Shown here one piece after another: positions 37,911 to 47,264 of a stretch of 64,000 nt of DNA. The stretch spans positions 388,781 to 452,780 of the forward strand of contig NZ_JAUXVR010000007.1 in the NCBI RefSeq assembly GCF_030680395.1, given 5' to 3'. The first letter of the stretch is position 1. Every line of letters starts with the position of its first letter. The translations under genes and the position numbers were made by a program. The DNA is from Methylobacter sp. GTDB lineage: Bacteria > Pseudomonadota > Gammaproteobacteria > Methylococcales > Methylomonadaceae. The notes beneath the pieces were generated by a model. It saw nothing but the letters and a program-made list of their open reading frames with translations, was not told the origin of the DNA and searched no databases.

Positions 37911-40336
37911 TGTCTCGTATTGATCAATCTCCGGTGCATCTTGCTGATGATGCGGAGTATCTGAGCCAGCTTGCCTATCACAGCGCTGACGGTTCTTTGG
38001 TTGTCGATCACGAGGGCGACGTGTTGTTCGCCAATCCCGCTGCGGAAAAGCTTTTTGGGCGCTACGGGGATGAATTGGTTAACAATCCTTTCGGTTTTCC
38101 GGTGGTGGATGGGGATCGCACTGAAGTTGATATTCTTCGAGCGGACGGCACCACCACCGTAGCCGAGATGCGTGTTACCGAGGTAACACGGGATGGGCAG
38201 GCTTTGTTTGTCGTGACTCTGCGTGACACTACAGAACGCAAACACAGGGAAGAGCTGTTACGTATATTCAAGCGCGCCGTCAATTGCAGTAACAACGGCA
38301 TACTTATTACCGATGCTTCGCAACAGGATCACCCACTGGTCTACGTCAATCCGGCCTTTGAGCGTATAACCGGTTATGAGTCGGCTGAAGCATTGGGTCG
38401 CGAGGTGTTTTTTATGCCTCATAACGACCAGGACGAGCCCGAAGTAGAGCGCTTGCGCAAAGCATTGCTCGAACAGCGTGAAGAAAAGGCACTATTGCGC
38501 AATTACCGCAAAAACGGAGTGCTATTCTGGAACGGATTGCACATAGCTCCGGTGTTGGACGATGAAGACAAAATCACTCACTACGTTTGCATCCAAAATG
38601 ACCTGACCGAACTCAAAGAGGCTGAGCAGCGCGGACGTTTGGCTGCGCGCGTTTTTGAGCACACGTCCGAGGGTATTATTATTACTGACCTTGAGTCTCA
38701 TATTGTGGACATAAACCCGGCCTTTACGTTGGTTACCGGCTACGAGCGAGATGAAGTCATCGGTAAAAATCCGAATATTCTCAGCTCACACTGGCAGGAA
38801 CCTACGTTCTACAAAGAAATGTGGGAGACGATCCAAAAAGCCGGGCAATGGCAGGGCGAAATTTGGAACAGACGCAAAAACGGCGAGACCTATGCTGAAT
38901 GGCTGAGTATTTGCGCCATCAAGGATGAGCACGGTCAGACGGTTAATTATGTCGGTCAATTTTCCGATATTACCGTACGTAAGCAAATGGAAGAAGGCTT
39001 GCATCGCATGGCTTATTACGACGATCTCACCCGCCTGCCTAACCGAAGCATGCTATGGGAAAATTTGCGCTTAGCTATTGCCAGGTCAGAGCGTCAGAAC
39101 AGCAAAGTGGCGCTGATGTTTGTTGACCTAGACCGCTTTAAAATCGTTAATGATACGTTAGGCCATCATGTCGGAGACATGCTGATCGCCGCTGTTGCAC
39201 GGCGTTTAAAAGAATCTATGCGCGATGGCGATTTTGTCGCTCGGTTGGGCGGCGATGAATTCACAGTCGTGTTGGAAGATTGTGCGGATAATTCGGCTGT
39301 CGCCACCACCGCACAAAAGATTGTTGATGCGTTGCATCTGCCGTTTCAACTGGAGGGGCATGAGGTCTTTATCAGCAGCAGTATCGGTATCAGTTTATTT
39401 CCCGACGATGCGAGCGACTTAAACGCGCTACTTATTTCAGCGGACAGCACCATGTATCGCGCTAAGGAGATGGGTGGCGATAATTACCAGTTTTATTCCG
39501 AGAAAGTACGCATTCCGGCCAAGGACCGCCTGAGCCTGGAAAACGAACTGCGGCATGCTTTGGCCCGCGATGAATTACGCGTTTATTACCAGCCTATAGT
39601 CGATGTACGAAGCGGATTGATCATCAGTGCGGAGGCGCTATTGCGCTGGCAGCACCCCGAACGAGGGCTGGTCTCGCCTGATAATTTCATTCCGTTAGCG
39701 GAAGAAACCGGATTGATTGTGCCTATCGGAGAATGGGTGTTGCACACCGTCAGCGCCCAGTCCAAGGTATGGCGCGAGAACTTGGGTATTAACATACCGA
39801 TTGCTGTCAATTTGTCGGGGCGGCAACTGTTAAATCAGAGTTCTTCCTTCGACTCACTGGTACAAATCGTTAAGGAAGCCAGCTTATCTTCAATTCGACT
39901 TTATTTTGAAATAACCGAAAGCGTTCTGATTGATTATGGCAAATCGGCGCATACGCTGTTGGAATCATTAAAGGATCATGGAATAGGACTTATGCTTGAC
40001 GATTTTGGCACCGGCTATTCGTCGCTGACCCATCTTAGGCGCTTTCCTATAGATGGCGTGAAGATCGACCGCTCTTTTGTCAGCAACCTGGAAAACGACC
40101 CTAACGATGCCGCCATCGTCAAAGCCATTCTCGTCATGGCTCAAAGCCTTGGTTTGAGGGTGGTGGCGGAAGGTGTGGAAACGGAGCAACAGCGATTGTT
40201 TTTGGCGGAGTACGAAGGTATCGAAGGACAGGGGTTCTATTTCAGCCGACCGGTTTGCGTCACGGAAATGACTGAGCTGTTGACGCGCGGCTCTCTTGCT
40301 GAGCCGCTCTCTCTTCGAAAGAATAACGAAGTCTGA
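37910..40336 (+). CDS. PAS-PAS-PAS-GGDEF-EAL protein, cyclic-di-GMP synthesis and hydrolysis
   Basis: An 808-residue cytoplasmic signalling protein. Three PAS domains occupy about 15-110, 125-240 and 250-365. The diguanylate cyclase domain has an intact GGDEF (447-451) and an inhibitory site RDGD (438-441) five residues upstream. The phosphodiesterase domain has EAL (575-577) and the further catalytic blocks VNLSGRQL, FEITESV, LDDFGTGYSSL, DGVKIDRSFV, VVAEGVET and GQGFYFSRP, so both activities look possible. Its start overlaps kaiC, so it is the likely output of the Kai module. PAS ligands are not identified. Confidence 0.93.
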   Translation: MSRIDQSPVHLADDAEYLSQLAYHSADGSLVVDHEGDVLFANPAAEKLFGRYGDELVNNPFGFPVVDGDRTEVDILRADGTTTVAEMRVTEVTRDGQALFVVTLRDTTERKHREELLRIFKRAVNCSNNGILITDASQQDHPLVYVNPAFERITGYESAEALGREVFFMPHNDQDEPEVERLRKALLEQREEKALLRNYRKNGVLFWNGLHIAPVLDDEDKITHYVCIQNDLTELKEAEQRGRLAARVFEHTSEGIIITDLESHIVDINPAFTLVTGYERDEVIGKNPNILSSHWQEPTFYKEMWETIQKAGQWQGEIWNRRKNGETYAEWLSICAIKDEHGQTVNYVGQFSDITVRKQMEEGLHRMAYYDDLTRLPNRSMLWENLRLAIARSERQNSKVALMFVDLDRFKIVNDTLGHHVGDMLIAAVARRLKESMRDGDFVARLGGDEFTVVLEDCADNSAVATTAQKIVDALHLPFQLEGHEVFISSSIGISLFPDDASDLNALLISADSTMYRAKEMGGDNYQFYSEKVRIPAKDRLSLENELRHALARDELRVYYQPIVDVRSGLIISAEALLRWQHPERGLVSPDNFIPLAEETGLIVPIGEWVLHTVSAQSKVWRENLGINIPIAVNLSGRQLLNQSSSFDSLVQIVKEASLSSIRLYFEITESVLIDYGKSAHTLLESLKDHGIGLMLDDFGTGYSSLTHLRRFPIDGVKIDRSFVSNLENDPNDAAIVKAILVMAQSLGLRVVAEGVETEQQRLFLAEYEGIEGQGFYFSRPVCVTEMTELLTRGSLAEPLSLRKNNEV

Positions 40337-40633
40337 AAAAAACCTCCCCCGCGCCTCTCGTCCACTTGGCAAGTGGGGGTAGAGTTCGGCCGTTTTTATT
40401 CCAAATTCGTACGTAACATTAAGGCTGTTAAACAGTGTCTGATATTTTCCAGCTTCATTTTTTAGCGGGCTACGAGCGTAAATAACATGGGCGGGCGGCT
40501 CACTTTTCTGCCCAATATATTGGGTTAGTTAGCGTCGTCCGTCATACGGCTGACAGCACCTTCAGCCGCAAGCTCGGTTGTTAGCTGTTTTGAACAATGA
40601 CTCGATTCTGCATTCAACTAAGGTACTTTGTTT
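40337..40633. other. Intergenic region after the kai operon
   Basis: About 300 bases with no gene. A weak hairpin CCACTT-GGC-AAGTGG (40362-40376) flanked by C5 and G5 runs may end the kai operon, but it lacks a T-run. The rest presumably carries the promoter of the symporter gene. Confidence 0.4.
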
Positions 40634-41884
40634 ATGACGACTCACACCCAGCGGCCCAATCGCCAAACAGTCTATGTCGCAGTGGCTCTGGTGCTCGGTA
40701 TCATCGTTGGCGAACTGCTTAGCCTAACGCTTGGTGGCGTTGAACCTCATTCCGCTTTAAAGCCGATTATCGGGATTTTCTCCGCACTGACCGATATTTT
40801 CCTGCGTCTGGTCAAGATGATTATCGCGCCGCTGGTTTTTTCCACGCTGGTGGTGGGCATGGCCAAAATGGGCGATATTCACACTGTCGGGCGGGTCGGC
40901 CTCAAGGCGATGTTGTGGTTTTTCTCTGCTTCTGTTTTCAGTCTGTTGTTGGGGATGTTGCTGGTGAACTGGTTCGAACCGGGTAGCTCGCTGCACATGG
41001 CGCTGCCTGATATTGGGGCGGAAACGGGGTTGCCCCAGGCTACGCCGACACTGAGCAATTTTGTCTCGCACATGTTTCCAAAAAGCATCATCGAAGCCAT
41101 GGCGGCCAATGAGATTTTGCAGATCGTGGTGTTCTCCATGTTCTTTGGCGTGGCCTGCGCCTCGCTGGGCGAATTGGCTCATCCGACTGTCAAGCTACTT
41201 GATTCACTGACGCACATCATGTTGAAAGTCACCGGCTACGTGATGCATGTCGCACCGGTTGCAGTGTTTTCGGCGGTGGCCTCGGTTATCGCGCAAAACG
41301 GCATCGGCGTATTGGCGTCTTACGGACGCTTTATCGGGGAGTTTTATTTAGGATTGTTGTTGCTGTGCGCTACGCTGGGTTTCGTCGGCTTTTTGATTCT
41401 GGGGCACAAAATTCTGTCCCTGATTCGGCATATCCGCGAACCGATGCTGCTGGCTTTCGGCACAGCCAGCAGCGAGAGCGCTTACCCGAAACTGTTACAA
41501 CAACTGGAGCGCTTCGGTTGCGATGAGAAAGTCTGCGGGCTGGTGCTGCCGCTGGGTTATTCGTTCAACCTTGACGGCAGCATGATGTACATGACCTTTG
41601 CCGTACTGTTTATCGCCCAGGCCTACGGCATCGATATGGCGCTGGGCGATCAGCTCATTATGCTGTTGGTGTTGTTGTTCACCAGCAAGGGCGTGGCCGG
41701 TGTGCCCAGGGCCTCGTTAATCGTTATTGCGGCCACGCTGTCGATGTTTCATATCCCTGAGGCCGGTTTGCTGTTGCTGCTGGCTGTTGATCAGGTTCTG
41801 GATATGGGGCGTAGCGCGACCAATGTATTCGGTAATAGTATCGCTGCAGCACTCGTCAGTCGCTGGGAAAAAACCTTGCGATAG
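40634..41884 (+). CDS. Dicarboxylate/amino acid:cation symporter (SLC1/DAACS family)
   Basis: A 416-residue transporter with eight helices and two re-entrant loops. Family motifs: GTASSESAYPKLL (HP1 serine-rich tip), SFNLDGSMMYMTFAVLFIAQ (TM7), TSKGVAGVPRASLIVIAATLS (HP2) and DQVLDMGRSATNVFGNSIAAALV (TM8, with the Asp and Asn that bind substrate and cation). The Arg in DMGRSATN suggests acidic substrates such as glutamate, aspartate or C4-dicarboxylates. I start at 40634 (MTTHTQRP). The gene stands alone. Confidence 0.9.
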   Translation: MTTHTQRPNRQTVYVAVALVLGIIVGELLSLTLGGVEPHSALKPIIGIFSALTDIFLRLVKMIIAPLVFSTLVVGMAKMGDIHTVGRVGLKAMLWFFSASVFSLLLGMLLVNWFEPGSSLHMALPDIGAETGLPQATPTLSNFVSHMFPKSIIEAMAANEILQIVVFSMFFGVACASLGELAHPTVKLLDSLTHIMLKVTGYVMHVAPVAVFSAVASVIAQNGIGVLASYGRFIGEFYLGLLLLCATLGFVGFLILGHKILSLIRHIREPMLLAFGTASSESAYPKLLQQLERFGCDEKVCGLVLPLGYSFNLDGSMMYMTFAVLFIAQAYGIDMALGDQLIMLLVLLFTSKGVAGVPRASLIVIAATLSMFHIPEAGLLLLLAVDQVLDMGRSATNVFGNSIAAALVSRWEKTLR

Positions 41885-41996
41885 GATTTTTGATGTTTGG
41901 CAAAAGTAAAGTAAGGCAAGAGCAACGGAATATTTTGGCTAAATAAAAAAAAGTAGTTAACATCACTCTAAATATCAACTCTGTAATATAGAAAAT

Positions 41997-44498
41997 ATGC
42001 CGCATAGAAGCTTTAAAACCAGTAAACCAAAATCCACAATTACCATGCTCCCTGATTTGGGCATGAGTGAACAGCACCTTGTGGAAGATTTCAAGCGTTA
42101 TTACAGCCATCGTCTGGGCAGGGATGAACACAATACTTCGCCGCATTATGCCTATGAGGCATTGTCGATGGCTATTTGCGACCGACTTATTGAGCGGTGG
42201 AAAAGAACCTTCAATACTTACAAAGAAACCGATTGTAAGAGAGCCTATTATTTGTCGATGGAATTTTTAATGGGCCGCACCTTAAGTAATGCCATGCTGA
42301 ATTTGGGCCTTAATGAGACGGTTGAGCAAGCCATGTACGATTTGGGGCTTGAGATTGAAGAGCTGATTGAAAGCGAGCCGGATGCGGGTTTGGGCAATGG
42401 TGGCTTAGGGCGTTTAGCGGCCTGTTTTATCGATAGTTGTGCGACCTTGCAGCTGCCGGTGACCGGATACGGTTTACGTTATGAATATGGCATGTTTTCG
42501 CAGGATATTGTTAATGGCGAGCAGGTGGAAAAACCGGATCATTGGTTGCGTAACGGCAATGTGTGGGAAATTGAACGTCCCGAATACACTGTCAGGATTA
42601 AATTTGGCGGACATACCGAGTCGCATATTGATGAGATCGGCAATAAAAGGACGAGCTGGGTAGAGACGCAAGATATACTCGCGGTTCCTTACGATACGCC
42701 GATTCCGGGATACCGGAACGGTACGGTGAACACCTTGCGTTTATGGAAAGCCCAAGCCACAGAAGAGTTTAATTTACAGGAGTTTAATGCCGGTGATTAC
42801 GCAGAATCGGTAGCGGCAAAAAATACCGCTGAAAATATTACCATGGTGCTGTATCCGAATGACGCCAATGAAAACGGCAAGGCACTGCGTCTGCGTCAGC
42901 AATATTTGCTTGCTTCCGCCAGCTTGCAGGATGTGATCGGTACTTGGGTTGGCCGCCATGGTAATGACTTTTCCGAGTTTGCGGCGAAAAATACCTTTCA
43001 GCTAAACGATACGCATCCCAGCATAGCAGTAGCGGAATTAATGCGTCTGTTGTTGGATGTTCACGGTTTGGTCTGGGATGACGCCTGGGCTATTACCCGT
43101 AAGACGATGGCCTATACCAACCATACCTTGTTGCCGGAAGCGCTGGAACGGTGGTCGGTTAATCTGTTCAGGCAGTTATTGCCAAGACTGATGGAGATCA
43201 TCTTCGATATTAATGCCCATTTTATGGCTGAAGTTTCTGCACACTGGCCGGGCGATACCGGCCGGTTAACCCGCATGTCTATTATCGAAGAAGGCGGCGA
43301 GCAATACGTCAGAATGGCCTATCTGGCAATAGTCGGCAGCTATTCGGTTAACGGCGTTGCCGCGTTGCATTCGAAATTATTGCAGCAAGGCTTGTTTCGT
43401 GATTTTTATGAGTTCTGGCCGAGCAAATTCAACAATAAAACCAATGGAGTTACCCCGCGTCGTTGGCTCGCGGCATGTAATCCGGAGTTAGCCGAACTGA
43501 TCACAGCAACCATAGGCGATGGCTGGTTAACGGACTTGTCGTTGCTAAAGAAGCTTGAACCCTTTGCCGAAGACAAGAAGTTTCGCAAGCGCTGGCGTGA
43601 AATCAAGCAAGACGCCAAGCAAAAGCTGATTGATTTTAAGAAGCTTGAACATGATGTCGATTTTAACGTGGACGCGATTTTTGATGTACAAGTCAAGCGT
43701 GTTCATGAATATAAACGTCAACTGTTGAATGTGCTGCATGTGATCCATCTGTATGACCGCATTAAGCGCGGCGATACGGCGAATTGGACGGATCGCTGCG
43801 TATTGATCGGCGGAAAAGCTGCACCGGGCTATTACATGGCGAAAAAAATCATCAAGCTGATGAATAATGTCTCCAGCGTCGTTAATTCAGATCCTGATGT
43901 GGGTAGGAAATTAAAGTTGGTTTTCCTGCCTAATTATCGGGTTTCCGCGATGGAAAAAATCTGTCCGGGCGCGGATCTTTCCGAACAAATTTCGACCGCC
44001 GGAAAGGAAGCGTCAGGCACCGGCAATATGAAGTTTATGATGAACGGCGCGTTGACTATCGGCACGCTGGACGGGGCTAATATTGAAATTCGTGAAGAAG
44101 TCGGAGATGAGAATTTTTTCCTGTTTGGTTTGACCGAAGAGCAGGTTCAAGAAATGAGCCATCACTATGACCCTAATGCAATTATCAATCAGGATGAGGA
44201 TTTACTAAGGGTCATTAGGCTGCTTGAGTGCGGGCATTTTAACCAATTTGAGCCGGGACTTTTTGACGACATTTTGGCGTCAATAAAAAGTCCTCATGAT
44301 CCATGGATGACGGCAGCCGATTTCCGTAGCTTTATCGATGCACAAAAGCGAGTGGAAGCGGCTTACAAGGATCAGGATCATTGGATCAAAATGAGTATTT
44401 TAAACTGCGCCGCTAGCGGCAAGTTTTCTACCGATCGAACTATCACTGATTACAACAACGAAATCTGGAAACTGATGCCGGTCAGTATCAAGTTCTGA
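41997..44498 (+). CDS. glgP: Glycogen/maltodextrin phosphorylase
   Basis: An 833-residue enzyme releasing glucose 1-phosphate from glycogen. YYLSMEFLMGRTLSNAM and GLGNGGLGRLAACFIDS are in the N-terminal domain; the pyridoxal phosphate lysine lies in EASGTGNMKFMMNGALTIGTLDGANIEI. Length is normal for GT35. Methanotrophs commonly store glycogen, so this gene would mobilise that store. The next gene, trmL, begins two bases after the stop. Confidence 0.95.
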   Translation: MPHRSFKTSKPKSTITMLPDLGMSEQHLVEDFKRYYSHRLGRDEHNTSPHYAYEALSMAICDRLIERWKRTFNTYKETDCKRAYYLSMEFLMGRTLSNAMLNLGLNETVEQAMYDLGLEIEELIESEPDAGLGNGGLGRLAACFIDSCATLQLPVTGYGLRYEYGMFSQDIVNGEQVEKPDHWLRNGNVWEIERPEYTVRIKFGGHTESHIDEIGNKRTSWVETQDILAVPYDTPIPGYRNGTVNTLRLWKAQATEEFNLQEFNAGDYAESVAAKNTAENITMVLYPNDANENGKALRLRQQYLLASASLQDVIGTWVGRHGNDFSEFAAKNTFQLNDTHPSIAVAELMRLLLDVHGLVWDDAWAITRKTMAYTNHTLLPEALERWSVNLFRQLLPRLMEIIFDINAHFMAEVSAHWPGDTGRLTRMSIIEEGGEQYVRMAYLAIVGSYSVNGVAALHSKLLQQGLFRDFYEFWPSKFNNKTNGVTPRRWLAACNPELAELITATIGDGWLTDLSLLKKLEPFAEDKKFRKRWREIKQDAKQKLIDFKKLEHDVDFNVDAIFDVQVKRVHEYKRQLLNVLHVIHLYDRIKRGDTANWTDRCVLIGGKAAPGYYMAKKIIKLMNNVSSVVNSDPDVGRKLKLVFLPNYRVSAMEKICPGADLSEQISTAGKEASGTGNMKFMMNGALTIGTLDGANIEIREEVGDENFFLFGLTEEQVQEMSHHYDPNAIINQDEDLLRVIRLLECGHFNQFEPGLFDDILASIKSPHDPWMTAADFRSFIDAQKRVEAAYKDQDHWIKMSILNCAASGKFSTDRTITDYNNEIWKLMPVSIKF

Positions 44499-44500
44499 GC

Positions 44501-44977
44501 GTGTTCCATATTGTTTTATATGAACCTGAAATTCCCGCTAATACCGGGAATATTATCCGTTTATGTGCAAATTCCGGCATGCAGTTGCATTTGATCAAGC
44601 CGCTGGGTTTTGAATTGGATGACAAGAAATTGCGCAGGGCAGGGCTGGATTATCATGAATGGGTAGCAGTAAAAGAGCACGATTCATTGGCTGATTTTGT
44701 GCTTAGCATTAAGCCGGGGCGGATGTTTGCGCTGACCACCAAAGGCGCGAAAATATACAGCGAGGTGAGTTTTCAGCCTGAGGATGCTTTTTTGTTCGGT
44801 CCCGAGACACGCGGCTTGCCTGCAACTGTGTTAGATGAACTGGGCTCCGAGCGGTGCTTGTATTTGCCGATGCGGGCAGAAAGCCGGAGTCTGAATTTGT
44901 CCAATACCGTTTCTATTGTTCTGTATGAGGCTTGGCGGCAGATGGATTTTGCAGGTGCGATAATCAAACAGGTATAA
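44501..44977 (+). CDS. trmL: tRNA (cytidine/uridine-2'-O-)-methyltransferase TrmL
   Basis: A 158-residue SPOUT methylase that modifies the wobble base of leucine tRNAs. LYEPEIPANTGNIIRLCANSG, LFGPETRGLP and LPMRAESRSLNLSNTVSIVLYEA are the TrmL motifs and form the trefoil knot. It starts with GTG two bases after glgP, so it depends on glgP for translation. Confidence 0.94.
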   Translation: MFHIVLYEPEIPANTGNIIRLCANSGMQLHLIKPLGFELDDKKLRRAGLDYHEWVAVKEHDSLADFVLSIKPGRMFALTTKGAKIYSEVSFQPEDAFLFGPETRGLPATVLDELGSERCLYLPMRAESRSLNLSNTVSIVLYEAWRQMDFAGAIIKQV

Positions 44978-45027
44978 AGATTATCACCATGAAGGGCATG
45001 AAGTTTTATTTCTTCGTGTCTCGGCAA

Positions 45028-45058
45028 CTGCTAAGTTACATGGATGTAATGAATGCAG
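45028..45058 (+). repeat. Dispersed intergenic repeat, copy A
   Basis: CTGCTAAGTTACATGGATG followed by TAATGAATGCAG. It has the same ends and spacing as copies B and C, with GATG or GATAT in the middle and GAATGCAG at the right end. The left end is partly diverged (CTGCTAA instead of CTGCATAA). Confidence 0.65.
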
Positions 45059-45137
45059 GAGCATTTTTCTGCCCTGCGTTGCTCTCGGTTGCTGTTCCAG
45101 ACGCAATTCTACTTCCCCGCCCTTGGAATCGTACCTC

Positions 45138-45169
45138 CTGCATAACCCACAGGGATGTGAGGAATGCAG
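45138..45169 (+). repeat. Dispersed intergenic repeat, copy B
   Basis: Begins CTGCATAACC, contains AGGGATGTGAG and ends GAATGCAG. CTGCAT at the left end is the inverted complement of ATGCAG at the right, so the element is imperfectly palindromic. It lies about 80 bases from copy A in the same trmL-gpsA gap. Confidence 0.7.
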
Positions 45170-45253
45170 AGAAATGACGGGATCATTTCCTGTCCATGCA
45201 GTCGTTCGTGGTGAATAAAAAGCTTTTAATTGCTCAGTCTAATGAAAGAATTT

Positions 45254-46252
45254 CTAAGACTCGGCTTTTTGTTCGCGAGCCAGCAGGTTTTGTACGGCTG
45301 CCAGAGGAGCCAAACCTTCATATAAAACTTTGTAGGTTTGTTCGGTAATCGGCATGTCGACGCCGTATTTTTTAGCGAGTAAAAAGGTTTCTTTTGCCGC
45401 TGAAATGCCTTCAATTTCCTGGCCGATTTCCTTTATGGCGGCAATTGTGTCTTTGCCCTGTCCCAAGGCTAACCCAAAACGCCGATTTCTGGATTGGTTG
45501 TCGGTGCAGGTTAAAATAAGGTCGCCTAAGCCTGCCAGTCCCATAAAGGTTTCCTGTTTGCCTCCAAGTTTGACGCCGAGACGAATGATTTCATTTAATC
45601 CCCGTGTAATCAGCGCTGCTCGGGTGTTGGCGCCAAAGCCCAAGCCATCGGCAATACCGGCGGCTATTGCCATGACGTTCTTTACTGCTCCGCCGACTTC
45701 TACGCCAATCAGATCCGAGTTAGTATAAGTTCGAAAACGTTCACTATGCAGGATGTCGGCCAGAAGGCCTGCAAAATCCGGTTGGGATGAAGCAATAGTA
45801 ATGGCTGTCGGTAGACCGGCCGCCACTTCACCTGCAAAACTGGGGCCTGAAAGCAAGGCCGCCGGCGTTTGCGCAGAAAATATATCGGCTACAACTTCAT
45901 GAAGCAAGGAGCCGTTATCAGGATTAAATCCTTTGGTTGCCCACGCTATTTGTACGTTACTGGATAGATACGTTTTGAGCTTAAGCAGGGTATCTTTGAA
46001 TGCGTGGCTGGGTACCGAAACCAGCATCAGGCTACTGAAGTCTGCGACTTCGGCCAAGTTGGAAGTCAGGGTGAGGTTTTCAGGAAAAACCAGTCCGGGT
46101 AAATAGCGTTTGTTTTCACGATCTTGTGTAAGCGATGCCATGTGTTCCGGATTATGACCCCATAATAACGTCTGGCAGCCATTTCTGGCGGCCAGAATTG
46201 CCAGAGCCGTTCCCCATGAGCCTGCACCCAGGATGGCTATTTTCTTATTCAT
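45254..46252 (-). CDS. gpsA: Glycerol-3-phosphate dehydrogenase [NAD(P)+]
   Basis: A 332-residue enzyme making sn-glycerol 3-phosphate for phospholipids. The dinucleotide motif is LGAGSWGTALA at the N-terminus; WATKGF, LSGPSFAGEVA and GGAVKNVMAIAAGIADGLGFGANTRAALITRGL carry the substrate and catalytic lysine. It follows secB by eight bases on the minus strand, the standard secB-gpsA order. Confidence 0.96.
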   Translation of the reverse strand: MNKKIAILGAGSWGTALAILAARNGCQTLLWGHNPEHMASLTQDRENKRYLPGLVFPENLTLTSNLAEVADFSSLMLVSVPSHAFKDTLLKLKTYLSSNVQIAWATKGFNPDNGSLLHEVVADIFSAQTPAALLSGPSFAGEVAAGLPTAITIASSQPDFAGLLADILHSERFRTYTNSDLIGVEVGGAVKNVMAIAAGIADGLGFGANTRAALITRGLNEIIRLGVKLGGKQETFMGLAGLGDLILTCTDNQSRNRRFGLALGQGKDTIAAIKEIGQEIEGISAAKETFLLAKKYGVDMPITEQTYKVLYEGLAPLAAVQNLLAREQKAES

Positions 46253-46260
46253 CGAGCGGA

Positions 46261-46728
46261 TTAATTGATGGTGTCAGAACCGGGCGCTTGTTGTGCTTGC
46301 TGTAAATGTTGTGAGTATAAGGCGTCAAAATTTACCGGGGCTAAAAGCATTTGCGGAAAGCCGCCTTTGGTGACGAGGTCGGAAATAGCCTCTCTTGCGT
46401 AAGGAAACAGAATGTTGGGGCAGAAACTGCCAACCATCGGTCCCATTTCTGCATCCGTAAAACCGCTTAAAGAGAAAATTCCTGCCTGATTGACTTCAAC
46501 AAGATAGGCTGTTGCGTCGCCGTTTTTTACGGTGATGGTTACCGCGAGGGCTACTTCATACATTGAATTTTCTAAAGGCGCAACATGGGTGCCCAGATTA
46601 AAGTCGACAGTGGGTTCCCATTTTTCGGTAAATACTTTAGGCGAGTTAGGTGTCTCAAAAGACATGTCTTTAGTATAAATTTTTTGGATGGAAAATTGTT
46701 TTTCTACTGCGTTGGTTTCTTCAGTCAT
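46261..46728 (-). CDS. secB: Protein-export chaperone SecB
   Basis: A 155-residue acidic tetrameric chaperone that holds precursors unfolded for SecA. FSIQKIYTKDMSFETPNSP and the later FCPNILFPYAREAISDLVTKGGFPQMLLAPVNFDALY block are the SecB signatures. It lies between the rhodanese and gpsA genes in a minus-strand cluster found in many gammaproteobacteria. Confidence 0.96.
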   Translation of the reverse strand: MTEETNAVEKQFSIQKIYTKDMSFETPNSPKVFTEKWEPTVDFNLGTHVAPLENSMYEVALAVTITVKNGDATAYLVEVNQAGIFSLSGFTDAEMGPMVGSFCPNILFPYAREAISDLVTKGGFPQMLLAPVNFDALYSQHLQQAQQAPGSDTIN

Positions 46729-46780
46729 GATGGATTTCTATGAGTAGGGTTTAATATGATTGCTGCTTCCAAAGCACAGC

Positions 46781-47224
46781 TTAGTTTTTGTGCTTGCCGG
46801 CCGACTTTATAGGTAGTTTGTAATCGTTTTCCCAAGCTTGCATGCCGCCGGTAATAACGAAAACCTGCTCAAATCCTGCTTTAGTTAATATTTTTCCGGC
46901 CGATGCTGAGCGTGTTCCTGTTTGGCAGGCTATAAGGACAGGTTTGTTTCTGTGTGTTTCAAGTTTTGACAGGTGAGCGGGCAAATTGCCCAATGGGGTG
47001 TTGATTGCGTTTTCAATATGGCCTTTAAGAAACTCGTCCGGTTCGCGTACATCGATAACAATTGTATCGCTATCGTTCATTTTTGCGACAGCCAGCAAGG
47101 GAGAAACGGCACCAAATTTTTTGAATGCAGTATCGAATAATTCCTGGATTAATAAATAAGTAACTACTGCCAGAGCGAGAGATAATATGTAGTGATTTAA
47201 AATGAATTCTAGATAACGGTCCAT
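46781..47224 (-). CDS. Membrane-anchored rhodanese (YibN-like)
   Basis: A 147-residue protein: one N-terminal helix (NHYILSLALAVVTYLLIQ), then a rhodanese domain with DVREPDEFLKGHI and the active-site cysteine loop ACQTGTRSA. It is of the YibN type normally found before secB. I start at 47224 (MDRYLEF), because the earlier ATG at 47287 would add 21 residues that overlap the regulator gene. Likely a sulfur-transfer or cysteine persulfide protein. Confidence 0.9.
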   Translation of the reverse strand: MDRYLEFILNHYILSLALAVVTYLLIQELFDTAFKKFGAVSPLLAVAKMNDSDTIVIDVREPDEFLKGHIENAINTPLGNLPAHLSKLETHRNKPVLIACQTGTRSASAGKILTKAGFEQVFVITGGMQAWENDYKLPIKSAGKHKN

Positions 47225-47264
47225 GGATAAATTTGTAAAGTTAAGTGAATGAAGAAAAGATGAA

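Noticed and set aside
44932..45177. An open frame over the trmL end and the following repeats
   Set aside because: It overlaps trmL in another frame and runs through repeat copies A and B; no coding signal.
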